Below are positions 1 to 6,052 of a stretch of 19,413 nt of DNA, piece by piece. The DNA is taken from assembly GCA_036005125.1 (NCBI GenBank), contig DASYQV010000141.1:1-19413 (forward strand). The letters run 5' to 3'. The position numbers and the translations under genes are program-made. Source of the stretch: DASYQV01 sp036005125 (GTDB taxonomy: Bacteria; Acidobacteriota; Vicinamibacteria; Vicinamibacterales; UBA2999). The stretch's first letter is position 1. The number at the start of each line of letters is the position of its first letter. Below the pieces are notes generated by a model. That model saw nothing but the letters and a program-made list of their open reading frames with translations. It made no database searches and was not told where the DNA came from.

Positions 1-114
1 AACATCGTGTGGAGCTTCACCGACAACATCGTCTGGGGCTTTGACGACAACATCGTCTGGGGCTTCGACGACAACATCGTGTGGGGCTTCGACGACAACA
101 TCGTCTGGGGCTTC
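1..114 (+). repeat. NIVWGF tandem coding repeat, copy 1
   Basis: About five in-frame copies of a 24-nt unit encoding DDNIVWGF occur here. The units are nearly identical at DNA level (gacgacaacatcgtctgg with small synonymous changes). The array begins outside the window. Confidence 0.9.
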
Positions 115-189
115 AGCGACGACAACACGGTGGTGGGCGCCGAAAGCCCGCTGGAGAGCGCGGCGGTCTTCACCGGGGGGGTGCTGTAA
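1..189 (+). CDS. C-terminal end of an S8 peptidase paralogue with NIVWGF repeats (5' truncated)
   Basis: Only the last 62 codons lie in the window; frame 1 is open from base 1 to a TAA at 187-189. The visible part is five units of the NIVW[SG]F repeat (8 residues each, DD or TD linkers), followed by a degenerate unit (DDNTVVGAES) and a short hydrophobic tail ending GGVL. The same repeat ends the two complete S8 peptidases downstream, so I infer that the missing N-terminal part is a third copy of that exported peptidase. The catalytic domain itself is not visible. The stop codon overlaps the start of the acetyltransferase gene by one base (TAATG), so the two are probably translationally coupled. 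These repeats are more uniform than those of the next two copies, and most linkers are DD. Confidence 0.75.
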   Translation, partial: NIVWSFTDNIVWGFDDNIVWGFDDNIVWGFDDNIVWGFSDDNTVVGAESPLESAAVFTGGVL

Positions 190-851
190 TGGAAAAAATG
201 CCGTACACCCCCGAGATGGACGCCGCTGCAGCCACGCTGCAGCCGGTGACGCCGACCTCAGTCGTCACGAGCGATTGGCGCACGGGACTGCCGGTGCTGA
301 CGGGTAGCCGCGTGACGCTGCGCGAGATGCGCGTATCGGATGCGCCGTCTCTCTTCGCCATGCTCACGACGGAAGAAGTGGCGCGGTTCATTTCGCCGCC
401 GCCGACGACGGTCGAGGGCTTCGAGCGCTTCATCATGTGGGCGAACCGGGAGCGCGCGGCAGGAGCCTACGCCTGCTTCGCCATCGTGCCCCACGGGATG
501 GATACCGCAGTCGGAATCTTCCAGGTGCGGCAAATCGAGCCGGCTTGGGGAACCGCGGAGTGGGGCTTCGCGATTGGGTCGCCGTTCTGGGGAACGGGGG
601 CGTTCGCTGACGGCGCCAAGCTCGTGCTCGATTTCGCGTTCGAGACCATCGGCGTGCACCGCCTCGAGGCGCGTGCCGCCGTCCAGAACGGCCGCGGCAA
701 CGCGGCGCTGCGGAAGCTGGGCGCGGTTCAGGAAGGCGTCCTCCGGCGCTCGTTCCTGCGTAACGGGCAGTATCTCGACCAGGCGTTGTGGGCGATCCTC
801 AACGAGGATTGGTACATGGGCCTGTCGATCCCAGTGCCGAAGGTGCACTGA
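189..851 (+). CDS. GNAT-family N-acetyltransferase (RimJ/RimL-like)
   Basis: This 220-residue protein has the RimJ/RimL-type GNAT fold. An N-terminal strand (VTLREMRVSDA, about 42-52) is followed by a central section EWGFAIGSPFWGTGAFADGAK (about 124-144) where the acetyl-CoA pyrophosphate loop lies. The late motif NGRGNAALRKLGAVQEGVLR (167-186) is typical of the family. Such enzymes acetylate protein N-termini or small amines; the substrate here cannot be told. I chose the ATG at 189 because it overlaps the upstream stop as TAATG; a longer frame from 81 would run through the repeats of the peptidase gene. No signal peptide is visible, so it is probably cytoplasmic. Residues 1-32 and 207-220 lie outside the core fold and match the 39-residue ORF at 3551-3670. 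Its coupling to a secreted peptidase gene is unusual and unexplained. Confidence 0.85.
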   Translation: MEKMPYTPEMDAAAATLQPVTPTSVVTSDWRTGLPVLTGSRVTLREMRVSDAPSLFAMLTTEEVARFISPPPTTVEGFERFIMWANRERAAGAYACFAIVPHGMDTAVGIFQVRQIEPAWGTAEWGFAIGSPFWGTGAFADGAKLVLDFAFETIGVHRLEARAAVQNGRGNAALRKLGAVQEGVLRRSFLRNGQYLDQALWAILNEDWYMGLSIPVPKVH

Positions 852-922
852 CCATCCCCGCGGCCAGCTCGGTATTCGGGCTGTCGAGAGGAACCGCACG
901 GCAGTCTCTGTCTCTCCCTGGC

Positions 923-962
923 CACCCGACGGGGGTTATCCCCCGTCGGGTGTTTTTCTTTC
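923..962 (+). terminator. Rho-independent terminator after the GNAT gene
   Basis: A perfect 13-bp stem (CACCCGACGGGGG at 923-935 with its complement at 940-952) has a TTAT loop and is followed by TTTTTCTTTCT. It lies 71 bases after the acetyltransferase stop and would end the first peptidase-GNAT unit. Confidence 0.93.
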
Positions 963-1347
963 TACGGATCCGTTCCAGTAACTGACTTCAATTCAATAAC
1001 TTACTAGCGTTGTGTCGATATGGAACACATGAGCTATTTTCGACAAAGGACGCTTAAACCATGTTCTTTCAGTAACTTCAGGAGAAGGATCGACCGATGC
1101 CGTTGGTCCGGTGTTCCGATTCGGAGCATACCCGGCGCCGCACGTTCGCCTCCCTAAACTCAACAATATGACATTAAATCTCTTAAGCAGCAGTAAGTTA
1201 GCCACGAGAGTGCGTATCTGATCCATTGTGGCGGCCGAATTGCTCTGCTCGGGGAGCCATATCTCGTCCGGGCCGTCGCGGGTCAGGCATCCAGCGACTC
1301 AAGTCACGGCGCGAGACGTCACGATTCGTTTCGAAGGTTGTTTCCTC
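963..1347. other. AT-richer intergenic region upstream of the second S8 peptidase
   Basis: About 385 bases lie between the terminator and the next ribosome binding site, and 963-1230 is visibly less GC-rich than the surroundings. It contains AGTAACT at 977-983 and 1071-1077, and the inverted pair AACTTACT (998-1005) and AGTAAGTT (1192-1199). A 24-codon ATG frame (1097-1171) has a GGAGAAGG eight bases upstream, but nothing else supports it as a gene. The promoter of the second peptidase unit presumably lies here; I could not fix -35/-10 boxes with confidence. Confidence 0.5.
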
Positions 1348-1353
1348 GAGGAG
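1348..1353 (+). promoter_or_regulatory. Ribosome binding site that fixes the start of the second S8 peptidase
   Basis: GAGGAG stands eight bases before the GTG at 1362. The third peptidase has the same GAGGAGCGCG context eight bases before its TTG, so both starts are placed by homology as well as spacing. Confidence 0.7.
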
Positions 1354-1361
1354 CGCGCCGC

Positions 1362-3551
1362 GTGGTGAAAATCATCGGCAAGTCGATTGACGGGCTTCGT
1401 TCCGCGCGAACGGCAGTGCAGACCGACCCGCAGGCATCCTGGGCTGATCAGCTCACGTCGGAGATCGCGGTCGAAAGGGTTCGGGCGAAGGCCGTCTGGG
1501 GACGCCGCGTGCAGCTCGCGGGAGGCAGGCCGGAAACGACCAGGGGGACCATTCGACACGTCGGCCTGATGCTGGGAGTGGCCATCCTCGCGTCGAGCGG
1601 CGTGGCCAGCGCGCAGACGACACGATTCGACGAGATGGTCGAGAAGGCCCTCGAGCAGGGACGCTCGCTTCCCGTCGTTGCCCAGTACAAGGACGAGGCC
1701 GCGAAGGAGCGGCTCGAGAAGCTCCTCAAGACTTCCAACGCGAAAAAGGTGCGCACGCATATCGCGATGAAGGGCGTGAGCGCCGAACCGCGGAGCGCGG
1801 AATTCAAGACGCTGGCGGCGAGCCGCGATGTCGCCTACCTCTCGTACGACGCACCGGTGTACTCCACACAGTTCGGGATGACACCTGACTGGGAACAAAT
1901 CCTGGTGGAGACCGACGCGACGCCCACGGCACCGGATGCCGGGGGCACGACGCTGGGAATGAATCCCAGCGCCTCGATGGGCGATGGTGGTGGGCTCTTC
2001 ATCGATGGGGGTGGGCTCGTCATAAAACCGATCGGGTCCGTCCTGCCGATCTCGCCGATTGATGCGAGCGGTGCCGCGGCCGCGCGCAGCCGCTACGGCG
2101 TGACAGGCTCGGGTGTGACGGTCGCCATCATCGATTCCGGCGTGCAGACGAGCGTCGATCTGCCCGCATCGCGCATCCGCGCCTTCATCGACTTTGTCGG
2201 CGGGAAGACAACGCCCTACGACGACTACGGCCATGGAACTCACGTTGCTGGCATCATCGCTGGCAATGGATCGCGGTCGTACGGCCGTTATACTGGTGTG
2301 GCCCCGGCGGTCAGCATCGTGGCCTTGAAAGTGCTCGACGGCAGGGGTTCCGGCACCACGAGCAATGTCCTCGCGGCGCTCGACTGGGTGCTCGCTCACT
2401 ACAAGCGTTACAACATCCGGGTCGTGAACCTGTCGCTCGGGCATCCCGTGTACGCGCCGATCGCGCAGGATCCACTGGTTCAAGCCGTTGAGGCGCTGAG
2501 CAAGAAGGGCGTCGTCGTGGTTGCCGCGTCCGGCAACTTCGGCAAGCTTCAGACAGCGCAGAAGGTTTATGCGAGCGTCACCTCGCCGGGCAACGCGCCG
2601 TCGGCCGTGACGGTTGGCGCGGTGCACACCAACGGCACCTCGAAGCGTTCCGACGATTACGTGACGGACTTCAGCGGTCGCGGACCCACACGGTTCGAGG
2701 AGGCCATGAAGCCCGACCTCGTGGCGCCGGGATACGCCGTCGTGTCGACAGCGGCCGCCGGCAGCTACCTGCTCACGACGTACCCGACGACGCGGGTGAT
2801 GACTGGCTACATGCGGCTGAATGGCACGAGCATGGCGACACCTGTCGTCGCCGGCACGGCCGCTCTGATGCTCGGCGCAAACCCCAGCCTGAGCGCGCAC
2901 ACGGTGAAGGCGGTGCTGCAGTACACGGCGCAGCGTATGGGCACCACCGACGCGATGACCCAGGGGGCCGGTGAGCTCAACGTGGCGGGTGCGGTGCGTC
3001 TGGCCAAACTGATCAACACGGCGGCAGCCCCGAACACCAGGTGGGTGAAGGGAAGCAGCAGGCCGACGCGCGCGGATCTGCTCTTCGGCGAGATTGCGTA
3101 CTGGGGTCGCGCGACGATCTGGCACAACACGATGCACGTGGGCCAGGACGTCTACATGAACCTCGCCCAGTGGAAGGACAACATCACCTGGGGCTTCGCC
3201 GACAACATCGTGTGGAGCTTCGCGGACAACATTGTCTGGAGCTTCGCGGACAACATCGTGTGGAGCTTCGCCGACGACAAGCTCGTTTGGGGCTTCACCG
3301 ACGACAACATCGTGTGGAGCTTCGCGGACGAGAACATCGTCTGGAGCTTCACGAATGAGAACATCGTCTGGAGCTTCGCGGACAACATCGTGTGGAGCTT
3401 CGCGGACAACATCGTCTGGGGCTTCGACGACAACATCGTCTGGGGGTTCAACACCAACAACATCGTATGGGGCTTCGACGACCACATCGTGTGGGGCTTC
3501 GACACCAGCGTCGTGAGGGGCTTCTCGATCCTGGTCGGCGACGATCAGTAA
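1362..3551 (+). CDS. Exported S8 (subtilisin-like) serine peptidase with C-terminal NIVW[SG]F repeats
   Basis: This is a 729-residue exported peptidase. Residues 1-65 form a long N-terminal extension with AKAVWG at 43-48. A signal-peptide core follows (about 66-83), with likely cleavage at VASA|Q near 84. Residues 86-170 resemble an I9-type propeptide (RSLPVVAQY ... VAYLSYDAPV), and the S8 domain begins about 225. The catalytic triad is complete: D258 (VAIIDSGV), H291 (HGTHVAG) and S490 (NGTSMATP), with oxyanion N392 (ASGNFG). After a conserved linker (QDVYMNLAQW), 14 repeats fill the C-terminus. The GTG start at 1362 is chosen for its GAGGAG and its alignment with the next paralogue; a TTG at 1338 would overlap the binding site. 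Export and proteolysis are well supported. Substrate and repeat function are unknown. It is the second of three tandem paralogues. Confidence 0.92.
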   Translation: MVKIIGKSIDGLRSARTAVQTDPQASWADQLTSEIAVERVRAKAVWGRRVQLAGGRPETTRGTIRHVGLMLGVAILASSGVASAQTTRFDEMVEKALEQGRSLPVVAQYKDEAAKERLEKLLKTSNAKKVRTHIAMKGVSAEPRSAEFKTLAASRDVAYLSYDAPVYSTQFGMTPDWEQILVETDATPTAPDAGGTTLGMNPSASMGDGGGLFIDGGGLVIKPIGSVLPISPIDASGAAAARSRYGVTGSGVTVAIIDSGVQTSVDLPASRIRAFIDFVGGKTTPYDDYGHGTHVAGIIAGNGSRSYGRYTGVAPAVSIVALKVLDGRGSGTTSNVLAALDWVLAHYKRYNIRVVNLSLGHPVYAPIAQDPLVQAVEALSKKGVVVVAASGNFGKLQTAQKVYASVTSPGNAPSAVTVGAVHTNGTSKRSDDYVTDFSGRGPTRFEEAMKPDLVAPGYAVVSTAAAGSYLLTTYPTTRVMTGYMRLNGTSMATPVVAGTAALMLGANPSLSAHTVKAVLQYTAQRMGTTDAMTQGAGELNVAGAVRLAKLINTAAAPNTRWVKGSSRPTRADLLFGEIAYWGRATIWHNTMHVGQDVYMNLAQWKDNITWGFADNIVWSFADNIVWSFADNIVWSFADDKLVWGFTDDNIVWSFADENIVWSFTNENIVWSFADNIVWSFADNIVWGFDDNIVWGFNTNNIVWGFDDHIVWGFDTSVVRGFSILVGDDQ
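3177..3524 (+). repeat. NIVW[SG]F tandem coding repeat, copy 2
   Basis: Fourteen in-frame units of 24 or 27 nt occur here. The core is [AD]DNIVW[SG]F, with variants DDKLVWGF, DENIVWSF, TNENIVWSF, NTNNIVWGF and a degenerate last unit TSVVRGF. Alternation of I, W and F on one face suggests short amphipathic beta strands with turns at the D-N pairs; this is inference. Confidence 0.95.
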
Positions 3552-3670
3552 TGCCGCAGATGCCCGACACTCTGGAAATGGGCGGCACTTCGCTGCAGCC
3601 GGCGCCCGGATCTATCGTCATGCCCGATTGGCGCATGGGGCGGTCCATTCCGGTGCCCAAAGCACGCTGA
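3551..3670 (+). pseudogene. 39-codon ORF: in-frame internally deleted remnant (or core) of the GNAT gene
   Basis: The ORF starts with an ATG overlapping the peptidase stop (TAATG), exactly as at 189. Its first part (MPQMPDTLEM, then SLQP, then DWR) follows the acetyltransferase N-terminus (MEKMPYTPEM, TLQP, DWR). Its last 14 residues, DWRMGRSIPVPKAR, match the acetyltransferase C-terminus DWYMGLSIPVPKVH at 10 of 14 positions. The whole acetyltransferase core is missing. The join lies at a GATTGG that occurs in both halves of the intact gene (273 and 807), which fits an in-frame loss of about 534 bases between short direct repeats. The reverse reading, a small peptide gene that gained a GNAT domain, is less likely but possible. 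Whether the peptide is made is unknown. Confidence 0.7.
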
Positions 3671-3676
3671 GCGATT

Positions 3677-3697
3677 CGGAGGCCCTGACCGCCTCCG
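3677..3697 (+). other. Small GC hairpin after the mini-ORF
   Basis: CGGAGGC and GCCTCCG flank a 7-base loop, starting seven bases after the stop. No T-tract follows. Confidence 0.4.
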
Positions 3698-3728
3698 CCA
3701 ATGTCGAGTCGCGGCCGCTTTTGCGACC

Positions 3729-3756
3729 GCGACAAAACCAGCGCGACAAAACCAGC
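3729..3756. repeat. Perfect 14-nt tandem duplication
   Basis: GCGACAAAACCAGC occurs twice in direct succession in the spacer between the second and third peptidase units. No function is evident. Confidence 0.85.
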
Positions 3757-3761
3757 ACTGT

Positions 3762-3785
3762 CGGGTCCGCCCGAAGGCGGACCCG
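3762..3785 (+). other. 10-bp hairpin with CGAA loop
   Basis: CGGGTCCGCC pairs perfectly with GGCGGACCCG. No T-run follows, so it is not called as an intrinsic terminator on its own. Confidence 0.5.
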
Positions 3786-3837
3786 TGTGACACGCTCACC
3801 CAGTGCTGCCACCTCTCCTCTGTCTTTATTGCTCTCC

Positions 3838-3878
3838 ACCGCGGCGGGCTTCACCCCGTCCGGTGTTTGTCTTGTTTT
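3838..3878 (+). terminator. Probable rho-independent terminator of the second peptidase unit
   Basis: ACCG plus GGCGGG (one bulged C) pairs with CCCGTC plus CGGT around a 6-base loop, including one G-U pair. GTTTGTCTTGTTTT follows. The layout resembles the terminator at 923-962 but with a weaker stem. It ends only seven bases before the ribosome binding site of the next peptidase. Confidence 0.55.
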
Positions 3879-3884
3879 CATTTC

Positions 3885-3890
3885 GAGGAG
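3885..3890 (+). promoter_or_regulatory. Ribosome binding site that fixes the start of the third S8 peptidase
   Basis: GAGGAG, eight bases before the TTG at 3899, reproduces sequence and spacing of the site at 1348-1353. Confidence 0.7.
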
Positions 3891-3898
3891 CGCGGCTC

Positions 3899-5935
3899 TT
3901 GGTCAACTTCATCAACTATCCGCTCGCGCCGGAGCAATCCGGCGCGGGACGGGACGGGATCCGGCGGGTGGTTCTGACGAAGAATCCGGGCGACCAGCTC
4001 GGCGCGGGCACTCACATCGAACAACTTCACGCGAAAGCAGTCTGGGGCCCCCGGGACGCCTGGGACGAGATAATCCACACGACTCTGCGATCGATTCGTC
4101 ATGCCGGCCGTGTGCTGGCGCTGGGATTGACAGTCCTAGCCTTCGGTGGCGTCGCGCGCGCGCAAACGACCGACAAGGCGGACGAGGTCGTGCTCCAGGC
4201 AGCGCGGGAAGGACGCTCGATTCCGGTCATCGTGCGCTACAAACCGCTGACTACGTCTGGCTCGACGACGCTGTCGGACGGCGGGTCGACACTCTCGGCG
4301 GACGGCGGCACGACAATGACGGTCGGGAGCGGCGGGCTGCTGGGCGGCATGGGGGGCGGATTAGCCTGGGGCTTCGAGGCCACGTCCGATCAGCTGAACG
4401 GGTACCTGGCTGACGACGCCATCGCATACGTCTCGTACGACGCGCCGGTCAAGGCGTTCCAGCTTCCGCCAAGCACCCCGATTCCCGTCTCGATTGACGC
4501 GAGCGGCGCGGCAGCGGCGCGCAGCCGCTACGGCATCACGGGCAAAGGCGTCACGGTGGCCGTCATCGACTCAGGTGTGCAGCCGAGCAAGGACCTGGCG
4601 GCAACGCGCATCCGCGCGTTTGTCGACTTCGTCAACGGGCGAACGACACCATACGATGACTACGGCCACGGGACGCACGTCGCGCACATCATCGCTGGCA
4701 ACGGCTCGCTGTCGAAGGGGCAATATACCGGCGCGGCACCGGCCGCCGACATCGTGGCCCTGAAGGTGCTCGACGGCAAGGGCTGCGGCTCGACCAGCAA
4801 AGTGCTGACGGCCCTCGACTGGATTCTGACGTACTACAAGACCTACAACATCCGCGTGGTAAATCTGTCGCTCGGCCATCCGGTGTATGACCAGACTGCG
4901 GACGACCCGCTGGTGCAGGCGGTCGAGGCGCTCTCCAAACGCGGTATCGTCGTCGTGGTGGCCTCGGGCAACCTCGGCAAGCTGAAGTCCACCGGTCAGA
5001 TCGTGTACGGCAGCGTGACCTCCCCGGGCATTGCCCCGTCCGCCGTGACCGTCGGGGCTGTGAACACCAACGGTACGCTGCCGCGCAAGGACGACTTCAT
5101 CGCCGATTTCAGCGGCCGCGGCCCGACGCGTTTTGAGCATGCGATCAAGCCGGACCTGGTGGCACCGGGCTACGCGATCATGTCGAGAGTGGCGACATCG
5201 AGTTACCTGACGACGACGTATCCGATGCTGGTCAACAAATCGGGCTACATGAGGCTGAACGGCACCAGCATGGCGACGCCCGTTGTCGCGGGCGCGGCTG
5301 CTCTCCTGCTGAGCGCGAACCCTGGTCTCACGGCCCACACGGTAAAAGCGGTGCTGCAGTACACGGCGCAGCGCCTGCCGAACGCCGACGTCATGACGCA
5401 GGGCGCGGGCGAGATCAACATCGCGGGTGCGGTGCGGCTGGCCAAGCTGATTAACTCGGCCGCGCCGCTGAACACACGGTGGCTGAAGACGAACGCCAAG
5501 CTCACGAGGGCCGACTTTCTCTTCGGCGAGGTGGCACCGTGGGGCCGCGCGACAATCTGGGGCAGTCACGTCTACGGCGGCCAGAACGTGTACATGAAAC
5601 TGGCGCAGTGGAACGACGCCATTCTCTGGGGCTCCAGCGACGCCATTCTCTGGGGCTTCAGCGATAACATCGTCTGGAGCTTCACCGACAACATCGTCTG
5701 GAGCGTCAGCACTGACAGCCTCGTCAGGGGCCTCACCGACGACAACATCGTGTGGAGCTTCACCGACGACAATATCGTCTGGAGCTTCAGCGACAATATC
5801 GTCTGGAGTTTTGCCGACAACATCGTCTGGAGCTTCGACGACAACATCGTCTGGAGCTTCAGCAGCGATGCCATCATCTGGGGCTTCAGCGACAACATCG
5901 TGTGGAGCTTTACGGACGTCAACGGGGGACTCTGA
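3899..5935 (+). CDS. Exported S8 (subtilisin-like) serine peptidase with NIVW[SG]F repeats, third paralogue
   Basis: This 678-residue paralogue of the preceding peptidase has AKAVWG at 45-50 in its N-terminal extension. A hydrophobic signal core (about 71-86) precedes likely cleavage at ARA|Q. The triad is complete: D224 (VAVIDSGV), H257 (HGTH) and S457 (NGTSMATP), with oxyanion N358 (ASGNLG). Two things differ from its neighbour. The propeptide keeps both ends (RSIPVIVRY and IAYVSYDAPV), but its middle is replaced by a Gly/Ser/Thr-rich stretch. The usual HGTHVAG is HGTHVAH, with His at the normally conserved Gly. The linker QNVYMKLAQW leads into 12 repeats. The TTG start is chosen by spacing from GAGGAG and by alignment to the paralogue; a longer frame from 3803 would run through the terminator. 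It has no GNAT or mini-ORF partner. Substrate is unknown. Confidence 0.92.
   Translation: MVNFINYPLAPEQSGAGRDGIRRVVLTKNPGDQLGAGTHIEQLHAKAVWGPRDAWDEIIHTTLRSIRHAGRVLALGLTVLAFGGVARAQTTDKADEVVLQAAREGRSIPVIVRYKPLTTSGSTTLSDGGSTLSADGGTTMTVGSGGLLGGMGGGLAWGFEATSDQLNGYLADDAIAYVSYDAPVKAFQLPPSTPIPVSIDASGAAAARSRYGITGKGVTVAVIDSGVQPSKDLAATRIRAFVDFVNGRTTPYDDYGHGTHVAHIIAGNGSLSKGQYTGAAPAADIVALKVLDGKGCGSTSKVLTALDWILTYYKTYNIRVVNLSLGHPVYDQTADDPLVQAVEALSKRGIVVVVASGNLGKLKSTGQIVYGSVTSPGIAPSAVTVGAVNTNGTLPRKDDFIADFSGRGPTRFEHAIKPDLVAPGYAIMSRVATSSYLTTTYPMLVNKSGYMRLNGTSMATPVVAGAAALLLSANPGLTAHTVKAVLQYTAQRLPNADVMTQGAGEINIAGAVRLAKLINSAAPLNTRWLKTNAKLTRADFLFGEVAPWGRATIWGSHVYGGQNVYMKLAQWNDAILWGSSDAILWGFSDNIVWSFTDNIVWSVSTDSLVRGLTDDNIVWSFTDDNIVWSFSDNIVWSFADNIVWSFDDNIVWSFSSDAIIWGFSDNIVWSFTDVNGGL
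5615..5911 (+). repeat. NIVW[SG]F tandem coding repeat, copy 3
   Basis: Twelve in-frame units occur, mostly [ASTD]DNIVWSF. DAILWG[SF] units open the run, with STDSLVRGL and SSDAIIWGF inside it. Mixed 24- and 27-nt units point to unit gain and loss by slippage or unequal exchange. Confidence 0.95.
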
Positions 5936-5945
5936 CAAAGTAAGA

Positions 5946-6049
5946 GAGTGGAAAGTGGAAAGTGGACGAAGTAAGTAGAAAGTGCAGGCCGCGTCTCCGC
6001 GGCCTGCTTTGAACGTACTTTTAACTTTCCGCTTCTCCACTTTTCACTT
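5946..6049. repeat. Inverted-phrase spacer: AGTGGAA direct repeats, GC hairpin, reverse-complement phrases
   Basis: The left side (5946-5983) repeats GTGGAAA-type phrases. The right side (6017-6049) carries their complements (CTTTCC, CCACTTTTCACT). Between them sits the perfect hairpin 5984-6007. Transcribed, the spacer could fold into one long interrupted stem. The layout recurs in four other spacers here. Confidence 0.7.
5984..6012 (+). terminator. Probable terminator between the peptidase array and queA
   Basis: A perfect 10-bp stem GCAGGCCGCG / CGCGGCCTGC with a TCTC loop is followed only by TTTGAA, so the U-tract is weak. It may work as a bidirectional or factor-assisted terminator. Confidence 0.55.
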
Positions 6050-6052
6050 GAA

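Noticed and set aside
1299..3485. 728-codon open frame on the minus strand opposite the second peptidase
   Set aside because: It is antisense to a peptidase with a complete catalytic triad. Its N-terminal EAPHDVV repeats are only the reverse reading of the NIVW units, and the GC-rich codon pattern explains the lack of stops.
3803..3898. Extension of the third peptidase to an ATG at 3803
   Set aside because: It would place the start before a probable terminator and the GAGGAG site. Alignment with the second paralogue puts the start at the TTG at 3899.
1..5911. CRISPR-like reading of the 24-27 nt repeats
   Set aside because: The units are contiguous, in frame, without spacers, and encode one peptide unit with synonymous changes. 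They are coding repeats.
4571..6040. 489-codon minus-strand frame opposite the third peptidase
   Set aside because: Same cause: reverse reading of coding repeats and GC-rich codons. No recognisable domain.
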